This document shows positions 44,568 through 54,773 of a DNA stretch of 64,000 nucleotides, piece after piece. How positions within the stretch are numbered: the first letter of the stretch is position 1; each line of letters starts with the position of its first letter. The notes under the pieces were generated by a model. That model saw only the letters and a list, made by a program, of their open reading frames with translations. It did no database searches and had not been told where the DNA came from. Made by a program: the position numbers and the translations under genes. The DNA comes from Lentisphaerota bacterium. GTDB taxonomy: Bacteria; Verrucomicrobiota; Lentisphaeria; Victivallales; Victivallaceae. The DNA lies in NCBI GenBank assembly GCA_015061745.1, contig SUWB01000009.1, forward strand, positions 1 through 64,000, in the 5' to 3' direction.

Positions 44568-46184
44568 ATGAGATTCGGCAAGTTGTTTTTATTGTCCTTC
44601 GCAATTCTGCCTCTGGGAGCAGCTGAAATTCCTGCTCCGGCCACAGAAGTTATGATATTCCGCAACAACAATGCTCTGATCCGCTATCAGGCGGACCCGA
44701 AGGGGGCTGCTGTTTTTACCGTTGCCGGGAATTTTTCTCCTCTTGAAGGAACTTTGTGGTGTTCCCCCAACGTGAAACAGATTCGTAAGACTCTGACTGA
44801 AATTTCCCGTAAAGTCCCCGTTCCTTTCAGCGACATTACAGCCACCTACAAAAATCAGCGTGTCACCCTGCGGCTCAATGCAGGAAACGGAAAAATCGAA
44901 AAGGTCACCGGCACCATTCTTGACCTTTTCAAAAAAGAACAAACCGACTACTGGAACCAGATTGTCGCCTTGAAGTGTGCTGACGGCAGGATCCTTGCCA
45001 TTCAACGCAATCAGATCACCGGGGTCGAAAGTGCCGCTCTGAAAGCAGCTGAACGCACTGTCAAAGATACAAAACAAGCCTGGGAATTCACAATGGCCCC
45101 CAAAGCAGGCGGAAAAGTCACCTTTGACTGTATCAGCAAAACTCTTGGCTGGACTCCGGCTTTGAAAATGACCTTGCTCCCTGAACATAAATTCACCCTC
45201 TCCCGGGCCGCTGCTGTGGTCAACAACGGCGACGACTTGAAAAATGTAAAATGTATCCTCTGGGCAGGAACCCCCACTATTGAAAATGCGGGCCGTATCA
45301 GTCCTATGGCTATTGTAAAATATCTTCCTCCCGGCCATTCTCCTCAGCCCAGAGCAGTCTTTGCCAAAGCCAAAGCCTATCACCTCAACGTTGATGGCGG
45401 AGCTCCGGCATCAAATTCAGAATGGACGCCTGCCGCTCCGGGGCTGACCGGAAATATGGCTCCCTTTGACATTGGTTTGCTTTCACTGAAAAAAGGTGAA
45501 GCTCTGGTGCGCAGTTTGGGCAGTGCTTCAGGAACCTACGAAAATCTTGTCCGCTGGCAGATCCCCGCCCGTCAGGGAGACAACGGCACCCGGGTTTGGA
45601 AAAATTACGGCAGTTACACAGACAATCTCAAGGAGTGTCTGCGTTTCGTCAATCCCTTCAAAACGGCCGTTCCCAACGCTCCGGTGGAAATTTGCGATGG
45701 GACAAAAGTCCTTGCTCAAATCAAAGGTACCTGGGTCAATCCCGGCGAAAAAGCCACTTGGGAAGTCACCTCCTGCCACGATGTCAAAGCCACCTTTGTG
45801 GAACAGGAAGCCCCCAGCACCATTAAAAACCGCGGCACAGAAATTTTTCAGCGTCTGGATTACGGTTCAGGCAAATCCTCTATGCGTTCAGCCAAGGACA
45901 AAGCAGCTTCCGTCAAGGGGGGATACATCAACGGCATCTATTACCGTGTCACTGATATCAAAGGACGTATGGAGTTAAAAAATTTCCGCAAGAGCCCGGT
46001 CAAAGTGGTTGTTGAAATGGAGTATTTCGGTCTCTTTGTTTCAGCTTCCGGAAAGCCGGAAAAAGCTGCACTCAATCATTTCGGTTCCCTCAACCCCAAA
46101 AACAAACTTATCTGGACTCTCCTGCTCAAACCGGGAGAAACACGCAAATTGGATTTCAGGTACAATATAATCCTGAACCGCTGA
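44568..46184 (+). CDS. Secreted DUF4139-like protein
   Basis: Exported protein of 538 residues with a signal peptide (1-18). It resembles the DUF4139/mucoidy-inhibitor family: a beta-rich N-terminal part (ATEVMIFRNNNALIRY), a KAGGKVTFDCISKTLGWTP segment, and a C-terminal WNPG-like stretch (KGTWVNPGEKATWEV) with EMEYFG near the end. The function of the family is not established. A GGAG site precedes the ATG. It may be the last gene of the sigma-dus-ligase operon; a new promoter follows at 46195. Confidence 0.65.
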   Translation: MRFGKLFLLSFAILPLGAAEIPAPATEVMIFRNNNALIRYQADPKGAAVFTVAGNFSPLEGTLWCSPNVKQIRKTLTEISRKVPVPFSDITATYKNQRVTLRLNAGNGKIEKVTGTILDLFKKEQTDYWNQIVALKCADGRILAIQRNQITGVESAALKAAERTVKDTKQAWEFTMAPKAGGKVTFDCISKTLGWTPALKMTLLPEHKFTLSRAAAVVNNGDDLKNVKCILWAGTPTIENAGRISPMAIVKYLPPGHSPQPRAVFAKAKAYHLNVDGGAPASNSEWTPAAPGLTGNMAPFDIGLLSLKKGEALVRSLGSASGTYENLVRWQIPARQGDNGTRVWKNYGSYTDNLKECLRFVNPFKTAVPNAPVEICDGTKVLAQIKGTWVNPGEKATWEVTSCHDVKATFVEQEAPSTIKNRGTEIFQRLDYGSGKSSMRSAKDKAASVKGGYINGIYYRVTDIKGRMELKNFRKSPVKVVVEMEYFGLFVSASGKPEKAALNHFGSLNPKNKLIWTLLLKPGETRKLDFRYNIILNR

Positions 46185-46194
46185 AGATTTTTCC

Positions 46195-46223
46195 TTGAAA
46201 AATCCTTCAGACGATGATATATT
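46195..46223 (+). promoter_or_regulatory. Promoter of the oxidoreductase/isomerase pair
   Basis: TTGAAA (46195-46200), 17-bp spacer, TATATT (46218-46223), 40 bp before the start codon at 46264, which has an AGGAG site. Confidence 0.8.
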
Positions 46224-46263
46224 TTGTTTAAGTTCATTTTCTATGATTACAGGAGATAAAATA

Positions 46264-47328
46264 ATGTCAGAAAAGATAAAAGTCGGTATCTTGGGGCTTG
46301 GCAGAGCCGGCAGAGGAATGCATATCAGTGAGATTGCTGCAAACAGTGAGCAATTTGAGTTTGTTGCCGGTTGCGATATCGCTCAGGATCAGATCGAAGA
46401 AACTAAAAAACTTCATCCCAATGCCCGTTATTATACGGATATGAATGAACTTTTTGCCGATCCCGAAGTGGAACTGGTCACCATCGCCACCCGTTCACTG
46501 GATCACGTCAAGCACGCTCTGGCAGCTTTCAACGCCGGCAAAAAGGTTTTCTGTGAAAAACCGGTCACTCCCAGTGTTGCTGAATTTGACCAGCTCTGGG
46601 AAGCCGAAAAGAGCCGTCCCGGTTCTATTTTCATCCGTCACAACCGCCGTTTTGAAGCAGCTTTTTCCCATATCCGTGACATTATCGCTTCCGGGAAACT
46701 GGGTTGGGTCTACGAGATCAAGCTGGCACGGAACAATTTTCAGTGGCGCAATGACTGGCAGACTTTCCGTCAATTCGGCGGCGGTCAGCTTCTCAACTGG
46801 GGTCCTCACCTCATCGACCACTCTCTGCAGTTTCTGGAATCTCCGGTCAAATCCGTCTGGAGCAATCTGAAACTGGTTGCCGCCAAAGCTGATGCCGAAG
46901 ACCACATCAAGATCATCTTTGAAGGTGAAAACGGCCGTATCGTGGATATGGAAATTTCCGGCGGTGCCGCTATTAAAGATCCCGTTTATGTCGTCCACGG
47001 AACCCGCGGTTCTCTGGTGAGTTTTGATGAATCCCGTTTGAAACTCAAATATATGAACCCCGCCACTCCCCTGCCTGAGATCCAGCCCCACAACGATAAT
47101 CCCAAAGGCTTCGGCCCCGGCATTAATCCTGATTGGGTGGAAGATGATATTCAGGTAGCCCCCGCCAACGGCAACAATATCCGCACCACCATCTGGCGGA
47201 AACTTTATGATGCCATCCGCAACGGCAAAGAGTTCCCCATCAAGTTTGAGGAAGCCCGTGAGGTCGTCCGCGTGACCGAAATGATCCGTCAGGGTGCTAT
47301 CGATAATGCCCGTGACCGCAAATTCTGA
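46264..47328 (+). CDS. Gfo/Idh/MocA family oxidoreductase
   Basis: NAD(P)-dependent sugar or inositol dehydrogenase-like protein of 354 residues. The Rossmann motif GILGLGRAGRG starts at about residue 7 and CEKPVTPS is near 95. The C-terminal domain includes the GGGQLLNWGPHLID motif with the family Asp-His. It pairs with the isomerase/epimerase gene 33 bp downstream, as in inositol and related catabolic pathways. Confidence 0.88.
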   Translation: MSEKIKVGILGLGRAGRGMHISEIAANSEQFEFVAGCDIAQDQIEETKKLHPNARYYTDMNELFADPEVELVTIATRSLDHVKHALAAFNAGKKVFCEKPVTPSVAEFDQLWEAEKSRPGSIFIRHNRRFEAAFSHIRDIIASGKLGWVYEIKLARNNFQWRNDWQTFRQFGGGQLLNWGPHLIDHSLQFLESPVKSVWSNLKLVAAKADAEDHIKIIFEGENGRIVDMEISGGAAIKDPVYVVHGTRGSLVSFDESRLKLKYMNPATPLPEIQPHNDNPKGFGPGINPDWVEDDIQVAPANGNNIRTTIWRKLYDAIRNGKEFPIKFEEAREVVRVTEMIRQGAIDNARDRKF

Positions 47329-47361
47329 TTGCAACTATTTTTAAACAGGAGATATTAAATT

Positions 47362-48156
47362 ATGAAAGCCCCCGATTCACAAATCGCCGTCACCCTGTAC
47401 AATCTGCGTGAATTCTGCAAGACCGAAAGCGATCTTGACCGTACTCTTGACAAAGTCTGTGCCATTGGTTATCAGGCAGTTCAGGTTTCCGGTGTCCAGC
47501 TGCCCGCTGAAGTCATCAAAAAACAGCTTGACAAGCACAACCTCTTTTGCTGTGCCTCCCACGACGGACAGGCCGCTCTCACCGCTGACGATCTTTCACC
47601 TGTCATTGACAAACTCAAGACTCTTGAATGTGACTTTACAGCTCTCGGCTGCCCCACACCTCCCTATCTCAACAGCTACACAATGTGCTGCGAGCTGGCG
47701 GACAAGATGATGAGAGCCGGTGAAGAACTCCTGAAACACGGCATTCGTCTCGGATACCACAATCACGCTGGCGAATTCAGAAAGTTCCGTGAGAACAACA
47801 AGACGATGCTTGAAACTTTTTATTTGCGGACCGCTTCTGCCGGAGCCCCCAAAGTCTATGCTGAAATCGACGTGCACTGGGTCGCCCGGGGCGGCGGCAG
47901 CCCTGTCCGCTGGATCTGGAACGTCAACGGCCGTATGCCCGTTGTCCACTTCAAGGACTTGGTAATGTGGGAAGGTGAACCCCGCATCTGCGAAGTGGGC
48001 GAAGGCAACCTTGACTGGCCCGCCATCATCAAAGCCTGTCAGGAAACCAATGTCCGCTGGTACACCGTTGAACAGGACAATGAATGGCCCGGAAGAGATA
48101 TTTTTGAGTCAATCAAGATCTCTTACAACAATCTCCGTGCTCTGGGAGTCCGCTGA
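47362..48156 (+). CDS. Sugar phosphate isomerase/epimerase-like TIM-barrel protein
   Basis: Xylose-isomerase-like TIM-barrel protein of 264 residues. Metal-binding and catalytic-type motifs are YHNHAGEF near 135, AEIDVHWVARGG near 175, VHFKD and YTVEQDN near 240. It is related to IolE, IolI and hydroxypyruvate isomerase-type enzymes. An AGGAG site precedes the ATG. Co-transcribed with the preceding dehydrogenase, so it probably handles the same keto-sugar or keto-inositol. Confidence 0.85.
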   Translation: MKAPDSQIAVTLYNLREFCKTESDLDRTLDKVCAIGYQAVQVSGVQLPAEVIKKQLDKHNLFCCASHDGQAALTADDLSPVIDKLKTLECDFTALGCPTPPYLNSYTMCCELADKMMRAGEELLKHGIRLGYHNHAGEFRKFRENNKTMLETFYLRTASAGAPKVYAEIDVHWVARGGGSPVRWIWNVNGRMPVVHFKDLVMWEGEPRICEVGEGNLDWPAIIKACQETNVRWYTVEQDNEWPGRDIFESIKISYNNLRALGVR

Positions 48157-48219
48157 CACTTTTTTCCGGCGGCAGAATTTTCCGTTGAAAATCAGAATAA
48201 AAAAAGAGTTTCATTTCAG

Positions 48220-48861
48220 ATGATCGATTACGGTGAAGATAAACAGAATTTCGGAGTCCCTGAAATCAAAGTGGGGCCGGTCAGTCAAATCCTGACGGCT
48301 CTTTACATCGGGGTATTTCTTTTTTCCTTTTTTGCCTCCGGAGCCGCTGCCAAGTGGCTGCCTCAGGTCAATGCCGATCTGCCGGGAAAATTCTGGACCG
48401 TGTTGACGGGACTTTTTGTTTTTCCTGAATCGGTGGGTGTCTTTACCCAAACACCTGCCGGCTTCTGGGTCGTTGTCACCTTTTTGCTGATTTTCTTTGT
48501 TGTACGCCCTCTGGAACTGAAAGCTGAAAATAAATGGAATTTTTTCCTTTTTCTGCTTATTTTTATGATAGGTCCGGCACTCATTCTCTGGGGGCTCTCC
48601 CCCAAAAATATTGAACCGGCAGGCACCTGGCCCTTCTGGTTCAATGCCGCTGCGGGCTGGGCGTTCTGGAAGTTCCGGCCCCTTACGGTCAAGATCGGCG
48701 AAAAAGTTTTCTTACGCAAATGGTTTTTTGCGGCATTGGCAGTGATCCCTTTGATTTGGAGTGCCTGCCAATGTCACTGGAGCCGTATGCTCATCTATCT
48801 TGCCTGTGCAGTGCTCGGAGCTCTTTGGGGTGTCATCGAAGAGCAGAAGAACCAAAAGTAA
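48220..48861 (+). CDS. Hypothetical membrane protein
   Basis: Not recognised. Protein of 213 residues with about six hydrophobic segments (near 25-45, 55-70, 80-98, 105-125, 140-150, 165-205) and short charged ends. The ribosome site is weak. It lies between the isomerase gene and cysS on the same strand. Confidence 0.7.
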   Translation: MIDYGEDKQNFGVPEIKVGPVSQILTALYIGVFLFSFFASGAAAKWLPQVNADLPGKFWTVLTGLFVFPESVGVFTQTPAGFWVVVTFLLIFFVVRPLELKAENKWNFFLFLLIFMIGPALILWGLSPKNIEPAGTWPFWFNAAAGWAFWKFRPLTVKIGEKVFLRKWFFAALAVIPLIWSACQCHWSRMLIYLACAVLGALWGVIEEQKNQK

Positions 48862-48898
48862 AGTTCTGAAAAAGTCAATTTATCTTTAAGGTATTCTT

Positions 48899-50311
48899 AT
48901 GGAACTCAAATTTTACAATACACTTACCCGGGCTCTTGAAACTTTCAAGAGTGTGAAAGAAGGGGAAGCCGGTCTCTACACCTGCGGCCCCACTGTTTAT
49001 AACTTTGCTCACATCGGAAATTTCCGTGCCTATGTCTTTGAGGATCTGCTCCACCGGACACTTGCCTATGCCGGTTACAAGGTCAAACAGGTGATGAACC
49101 TCACCGACGTGGATGATAAAACCATCCGCAACTCCCGGGCCGCCGGAGTCCCCTTGCGGGATTTCACAGCCACCTACAAACAGGCCTTTTTTGAAGATAT
49201 CAAAACTTTGAATATTTCCCCTGCGGCAGTTTATCCCGCTGCGACCGATCATATCAAAGAAATGATCGCTATGATCCAGGTGCTTATGGACAAAGGCATC
49301 GCCTATCAGTCCGAAGACAAAAGCATCTATTTTTCCATTGAAAAATTCCCCGAATACGGCAAACTTGCCCATATCGACCGGGACAATCAGCGTGCCGGAG
49401 TCCGTATCGACGCAGACGAATATGCCAAAGATTCTGTGGCCGACTTTGCTCTGTGGAAAGCCCGGGACGAAGCTGACGGCGACGTCTGGTGGCCCAGCCC
49501 CTGGGGTGAAGGCCGTCCCGGCTGGCATATCGAATGCAGTGCTATGTCTATGAAATATCTGGGGGAAACCTTTGATTTGCATACCGGCGGTGTGGACAAT
49601 ATGTTCCCCCACCACGAAGATGAAATCGCCCAGAGCGAAAGTGTCACCGGTAAAAAATGGGTCAACTACTGGCTCCATTGCGAACATTTGATGGTGGACA
49701 ACACCAAGATGTCCAAGTCTCTGGGCAACTTTTACACCCTGCGTGATTTGCTGGACAAGGGATACACCGGCCGGGAGGTCCGCTGGGTTCTGATCGGTAC
49801 TCATTACCGTAAAAAACTCAACTTCTCTCTTTCGGCTCTGGATCAGGCACGGGAAACCCTGGGTAAATTTTCAAGTTTCTTTGCCCGTATGAAAGAGATC
49901 ACCGCTGCCGGAGACGGCAGTGAAGCCGCTGCTGCCGTGGAACAGGCTTCTGCTGCGTTCCGCACTGCCATTGCTGACGACTTGAACTCCGCCGGAGCAA
50001 CAGCTGCTCTCTTTGCTCTGGTCCGTGAAGGAAACCGTCTGGCAGACACAGGAGCTCTCACCTCTGCCGGAGCAGCAAAGATTCTCGATTGCTGCCGTGA
50101 CTTTGACCGTATTTTCGGCTGCCTTGATGTGGATGCCGCACCTGTTGCTGAGGAATTCCCGGCTGAAGTCGTGGCTATGGCTGAAGAACGTTCCGCTGCC
50201 CGTAAAAATAAAAACTGGGCCGAAAGCGACCGTTTGCGTGATGCCATTAAAGCCGCAGGCTATCTGGTTGAAGATGCCCCCGGCGGTGTCTGGAAATTGA
50301 AAAAGCTCTGA
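48899..50311 (+). CDS. cysS: Cysteinyl-tRNA synthetase
   Basis: Class I aminoacyl-tRNA synthetase of 470 residues. Zinc-binding Cys29 and the HIGN signature (38-41) are in [24 protein letters not shown] (zinc-site Cys) is near 210 and [10 protein letters not shown] near 240. The KMSKS loop is at about 270. A C-terminal helical anticodon-binding domain ends it. It is followed by a strong bidirectional terminator. Confidence 0.96.
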   Translation: MELKFYNTLTRALETFKSVKEGEAGLYTCGPTVYNFAHIGNFRAYVFEDLLHRTLAYAGYKVKQVMNLTDVDDKTIRNSRAAGVPLRDFTATYKQAFFEDIKTLNISPAAVYPAATDHIKEMIAMIQVLMDKGIAYQSEDKSIYFSIEKFPEYGKLAHIDRDNQRAGVRIDADEYAKDSVADFALWKARDEADGDVWWPSPWGEGRPGWHIECSAMSMKYLGETFDLHTGGVDNMFPHHEDEIAQSESVTGKKWVNYWLHCEHLMVDNTKMSKSLGNFYTLRDLLDKGYTGREVRWVLIGTHYRKKLNFSLSALDQARETLGKFSSFFARMKEITAAGDGSEAAAAVEQASAAFRTAIADDLNSAGATAALFALVREGNRLADTGALTSAGAAKILDCCRDFDRIFGCLDVDAAPVAEEFPAEVVAMAEERSAARKNKNWAESDRLRDAIKAAGYLVEDAPGGVWKLKKL

Positions 50312-50335
50312 TTCTTTTTCGACCGTATTCAAAAA

Positions 50336-50369
50336 ACGCAGCAAGGATAAAATCTTGCTGCGTTTTTTT
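50336..50369. terminator. Bidirectional terminator between cysS and the VWA gene
   Basis: ACGCAGCAAG/CTTGCTGCGT, a perfect 10-bp stem, with T7 on the plus side and A6 on the other side. The stop codon of the converging minus-strand gene overlaps its end. Confidence 0.9.
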
Positions 50370-53079
50370 ACTGTCTTTTGGCCCGTTTCAATGCGGAACT
50401 TATGGCATCTTCTTCTTGCGGGAGCTGTTCTTTTTCCTCAGCCTTGGCCGGGGAAGGCTGCGATTTTTTCCTGACAGGTGGAACTTTGGGGGTTCCTGCC
50501 TTCCATTTGAAACGCGGCAGTTGGATTTCAGGCAACTTTATATCCATACCGCAGCGGCGGCAGAAAACCTGAAGTACAAGCAGCACCACTGCCGCAGCCA
50601 GCATCTCAGGCACACAACTTCTGCGTTCCCGGCTCCAGGGCAAAAATTTGATTGCATCATCAAAATTACCTTTGATCCGTCCCCCCGCGGCACGGACAAG
50701 ATGGGACACATCTTTTTCCTCATTCCGGGAAAATTCCGGCGTAATGCTCTGCACAGCAGGTGCCAGCAAAAAAGGTGCTTCCCCCTGAATTTCAAGAGCA
50801 GAATTGACCACATCTCCGGCAGCAAGGGAGATACCGGCACTCAGCAGATCAGGATTTTCCCAGCAAAAATCCAACACCCGTTTTTCCACCTTGCCCCCTT
50901 TTTTGCTGATAAGCATAGATAGGCGGGGCGTTTCTTTGAAGGGATGTTTTTTTCTTTCCGGATCAAGATGTATTTCACATTTGAATCTGCCTTCATTAAC
51001 ATTTTGCAGAACCATATATTCATTTCCGCCCCGGTTGCGGGGCATCACTGTATAACGGACTAACGCCGTTAAAAGTGCAGGCGCAGCCGCCGATTGGGCA
51101 AATTTTCCTGAAAATTCTCCGTCTGCTTCAAGCATCAAAGCCGCCGTTCTGCCCATTCCGGCAAAACCGGTCACTGCCAACGGCGGAGAATCCTCATTCT
51201 GCGCCGCAAGAAGCACACTGCTTTTTTCCCGGGCAAAACAAAGATTGTATCCATTGGCCTCCACTTTTCCTTGCAGCCGTTCCGCCCCGGAGATCGTCGA
51301 CACCAATGGCGTAAAGGCCCCTGTCACTTTTTCACTCAGGAAAGAATTTCTGACCATCACAAAAGTATCCTCGGCAAAAATGCGGGGCAGCTCAAGGGCA
51401 TCCTCGGCGAAATAACATTTACCTCCGCCCCGGAGGGCAATGTCACGCAAAAGTTCCGCATCACTGTCAGAGGGCTTTCCCAATCCCACCACGCTGACCG
51501 TGATCCCGGCTTTGGAACTCCGGGCTAAAAGTTCCTTATAATCCCCCGGCTGTTCCGCATCGGCGGCATCAGCAAAAAGAAGCAAATGCCGGACAGGAGC
51601 TTTGGATTTCATCAGCTGCCGGACACATTCGTGGAGAGCTTTGTCAACAAAGATACCTCCCCCCATAGATTCGATGGCAAGAATATCACCAGTGGGGTCA
51701 GGAGAACTTTTCTTTTCTGCAAGGGGCACCACCTGATGCACCGAACTGTCCACGGCGATCAGACCGAATTCATCTTCCGGAGCAAGAACCGCATAACTGC
51801 CTGCCGCCGCCCGGTTGGCCATAATCATCTTGGTCACGCCGTCAACACTTGCCGCCATACTTCCGGAACGGTCAAGAGCCATCATCACTGCGGACTTGCG
51901 GCGGCGGATATCGTTTTGTTTTTCCATTGAAACAGGCAATATCTCTCCGATGGGGGTTTTGTACCATCCCCCCACTGCGAAGGAGCTTTTCCCCCCAGTC
52001 ATCACCACCCCCATCCGGCCGTTTTTGACCAGTTCTGCAATCAGGGCATTGTTCTCCCTGCTCAAGGCTGAAGCGGGGAAATTTTCCAATATAACACTCT
52101 GATATCCCCCTAAAATCCCGGGAGAAAGCCGGGGAGCCGGCAATGTAAAAGTGTCCACTTTGAAATTGGCTTTCCGGAGCAGTTTACCCAAATTTCCGGA
52201 AGGAGAATTGGTCAAAAGCAGTATCTTGTTTTCGCCCTTGATCTCTAAAAGATGTTCTGCCCGGTTGTTTTCGGCAATGGTATCCCCCGGAGGCGGCACA
52301 AGCTGAAATTCATAAGATACGATCCCGGAAAAAAGATTGCGGTCACGCCATAAAATATGGTTTTCTCCACTTTTAAGCTGTACAGAACGCTCAATCCAAT
52401 TCCCTTTGTTTTTGCGTATACGGCACTTGACACGGGCAGCAAAGGGAGCATAAATGCGGCATCTCAAAGCACAGCTTTCTCCCGGAACAGCCCGTACAGG
52501 AGCCGAGACTCCGGAAATTGAAAAATCGTTGACCGGATCTCTTTCAAGAGGGAGAAAATCCACTTTGATTTTCCGCATAGCTGCGGCGTAAAAACTTTTT
52601 TCAGGCGAAATACCGTTCCACCGGCCATCTGAAATAAGCAGGATCCGTCCGGGAGTGTCCTGCGGAATCAGCGATAAGGCCAATTCCAATGCTCCGTGAA
52701 CATCACTGATGTCCCGATTTGAAAGTTGAGAATCAAATCCCTTGAAACTGCTTATCCCGGGAGTTTGCTCAAGGATCTTTTCACCGGCAAAAGAGATGAT
52801 ACCGGGAGCGTTTTTCAAATTTTTTGAAATGGCTCTTATCTGTTCTTCCATCCTCCTTTCAGCGTCAAGAGGCATAGAACGACTCCTGTCACACAGAATA
52901 AAAAGCACGCCTTCTTTCCGGGGCAGCACAACAGAGATCCCGGCAAGAGCACAGACGAGGGTAAGAGAGAGCAATATTTGCAGCAATGCCGCACTCCGCA
53001 GTTTGCAGGGGAAAAAGTACTGAAGCAGCAGCAGAGGAATGGCAAGCAATAAAAATCCGGGTGTTTCAAAAGAGATCAT
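50368..53079 (-). CDS. Membrane protein with two VWA domains and a GATase-like domain
   Basis: Protein of about 903 residues. Two N-terminal membrane helices (about 5-22 and 30-50) precede the first VWA domain, with MIDAS CDRSRSM (Asp about 64). A GATase1-like region lies near 300-400 (ENKILLLTNSPSGNLGKLL). The second VWA domain has MIDAS ALDRSGSM near 410. Another membrane helix and a proline-rich cytoplasmic tail end it. It resembles the BatB/YegL-like partners of BatA. I start at ATG 53079 (AGGAG site), which overlaps the upstream stop by 4 bp, rather than further upstream. Confidence 0.82.
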   Translation of the reverse strand: MISFETPGFLLLAIPLLLLQYFFPCKLRSAALLQILLSLTLVCALAGISVVLPRKEGVLFILCDRSRSMPLDAERRMEEQIRAISKNLKNAPGIISFAGEKILEQTPGISSFKGFDSQLSNRDISDVHGALELALSLIPQDTPGRILLISDGRWNGISPEKSFYAAAMRKIKVDFLPLERDPVNDFSISGVSAPVRAVPGESCALRCRIYAPFAARVKCRIRKNKGNWIERSVQLKSGENHILWRDRNLFSGIVSYEFQLVPPPGDTIAENNRAEHLLEIKGENKILLLTNSPSGNLGKLLRKANFKVDTFTLPAPRLSPGILGGYQSVILENFPASALSRENNALIAELVKNGRMGVVMTGGKSSFAVGGWYKTPIGEILPVSMEKQNDIRRRKSAVMMALDRSGSMAASVDGVTKMIMANRAAAGSYAVLAPEDEFGLIAVDSSVHQVVPLAEKKSSPDPTGDILAIESMGGGIFVDKALHECVRQLMKSKAPVRHLLLFADAADAEQPGDYKELLARSSKAGITVSVVGLGKPSDSDAELLRDIALRGGGKCYFAEDALELPRIFAEDTFVMVRNSFLSEKVTGAFTPLVSTISGAERLQGKVEANGYNLCFAREKSSVLLAAQNEDSPPLAVTGFAGMGRTAALMLEADGEFSGKFAQSAAAPALLTALVRYTVMPRNRGGNEYMVLQNVNEGRFKCEIHLDPERKKHPFKETPRLSMLISKKGGKVEKRVLDFCWENPDLLSAGISLAAGDVVNSALEIQGEAPFLLAPAVQSITPEFSRNEEKDVSHLVRAAGGRIKGNFDDAIKFLPWSRERRSCVPEMLAAAVVLLVLQVFCRRCGMDIKLPEIQLPRFKWKAGTPKVPPVRKKSQPSPAKAEEKEQLPQEEDAISSALKRAKRQ

Positions 53080-54773
53080 TTTCCGCTCCTGAAATTCCAG
53101 CAATAATTGAACATAAGCAGCAAAAGAGCACCGACAATAAAAAGTTGACTCCACTTTTTCAAAGCACGCCCCTGAGTCAGGGGAGCAAGTTCAGCGTAAT
53201 GTTCCAGAGTTTTACACTGCCGCCGATCTGAAAGTTCTGAAACAGCCGGATTGACGGATATCCGGAACTTTTCCCTGCCGTCATCCAAAGTATAAAGCCC
53301 ACATCTTTTCAGCTGTGCCAGTGTTTTTCCCTCTGAAACGGGGAATTCCCCTTTAACTTCTGCCTTTTCCCATATCAACCGTTTGACTCCCCGGGCAGCG
53401 TTGAAAACGAGAAGCTCTCCGGAACGGATATTATTTTCCCGGGGCCCGATACGGTTCAAGCGGCAATATTCTGCCAGATTGCAAAAAAATCCCGGCCAGA
53501 AAGGCAAACGGTGCAGATTGGAATATTCCACTGCAAGATTCAGGTGGAACACACAACTTGAATATCCGTATTTTTCCACGGACAATAAAGGAGTTCCGTC
53601 CGAAAATATCACCCCTTTCCCGGCCATTTGCACCCCCGGATAAAATGCCCACTTGAGTGCGGAACTTTTGAGTCCTGTCAGGATTTTTTCATCTTCATTA
53701 AAAAGAGGTGTCAAAGCGGCAAAACGGGGGGATTTCCCCCGATGAAAGAAAAGTTTGCTCCCGGAACGTTTCTTTAATTCTTTTGAATAAGGAGCGATCA
53801 GCAGCTCGGGATTTTCAGATACTACTTGAAAATCCGGATTATCTTTCAATGCTTCTTCCACCAATCTCTTTTCCACTGTACTCAAACCTTTATCCAAATG
53901 GTATGTTACAGGAACAGCAGACTCTTTCAGCAGCAGCACTTTATTGTCATATTCAAATGAATCACCGGGAGACTCAAGAGTAAATTCAAGTTGTTTTTGA
54001 GCACCTGACCAGCGGAAGTTAAAAATCTTACGTTCCTCTTTACCGATGACAAAAGATTCCAATATGCGGTTATTGACTTTGAGTTGAGCCGGCATTTCTC
54101 TGTCAGAAAAACTGTGGATCTCAAGCAGGATCCTTTCTCCTTTGATGCGGGCATTGGCGACAGCCAGATTGTTTCCGGCAACTCCTGAACAAAGAAGTGT
54201 CACCCCTTTCAGCGAACAGTTATCAGGAATCCTGTCGGTAACGATAACGACTTCGCTCCCCGGAAAATTCTTACCCGCATAAGCAAGTGCTTTACCGGCA
54301 TCGAATTCAGCATCATCAGCATTCCATTGTTTCTCAAAGTCAAACTTCCAATCAGAACGGCTCAGAAGTTCCACATCTCTGCCGCATCTGAGCCAGATCA
54401 CCCGGCGGTGAGGGAAACGGCTCAAATATTTTTTCACCTTCTTTGCCCCTTGTTCCAATGGTTTTTCCTTCATAGGAAAAGCATTGTTCAACACCACCAC
54501 TGCCGGAGGGAATTTTTCTTCAGATGAAGTAAAGAATCCAGCCGCACCGCAAATCAAAAGCAGTATGGCAGTTGCTTCAAGGAAGAAGCTCAAAGGCAGT
54601 TTTTGTACCGTGATCCGACCGGAAGCTCTGCTTTCTGCGTTCCCCTCATCCCAAAGGAAAAGCGCAGCTGTATAAAACCTTTTTCCCCGGTGACGGAACC
54701 AATAAAGCAAAAGCAGCACCGGCAAGGCTGCGGCAAGGAAAAAATACCAACTGTTTTCCCACCCCCAGATCAT
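53076..54773 (-). CDS. BatA-like membrane protein
   Basis: Protein of 565 residues. It opens with the BatA N-terminal membrane domain (WYFFLAAALPVLLLLYWFRHR, then the helix FFLEATAILLLICGAAGFF). A VWA-like region without an intact MIDAS follows (VVVLNNAFPM), then a long beta-rich part, and a C-terminal membrane helix. Part of the DUF58-BatA-VWA set; both neighbours overlap it by 4 bp, so all three are made together. The set is associated with envelope stress or chaperone-like MoxR systems. Confidence 0.78.
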   Translation of the reverse strand: MIWGWENSWYFFLAAALPVLLLLYWFRHRGKRFYTAALFLWDEGNAESRASGRITVQKLPLSFFLEATAILLLICGAAGFFTSSEEKFPPAVVVLNNAFPMKEKPLEQGAKKVKKYLSRFPHRRVIWLRCGRDVELLSRSDWKFDFEKQWNADDAEFDAGKALAYAGKNFPGSEVVIVTDRIPDNCSLKGVTLLCSGVAGNNLAVANARIKGERILLEIHSFSDREMPAQLKVNNRILESFVIGKEERKIFNFRWSGAQKQLEFTLESPGDSFEYDNKVLLLKESAVPVTYHLDKGLSTVEKRLVEEALKDNPDFQVVSENPELLIAPYSKELKKRSGSKLFFHRGKSPRFAALTPLFNEDEKILTGLKSSALKWAFYPGVQMAGKGVIFSDGTPLLSVEKYGYSSCVFHLNLAVEYSNLHRLPFWPGFFCNLAEYCRLNRIGPRENNIRSGELLVFNAARGVKRLIWEKAEVKGEFPVSEGKTLAQLKRCGLYTLDDGREKFRISVNPAVSELSDRRQCKTLEHYAELAPLTQGRALKKWSQLFIVGALLLLMFNYCWNFRSGK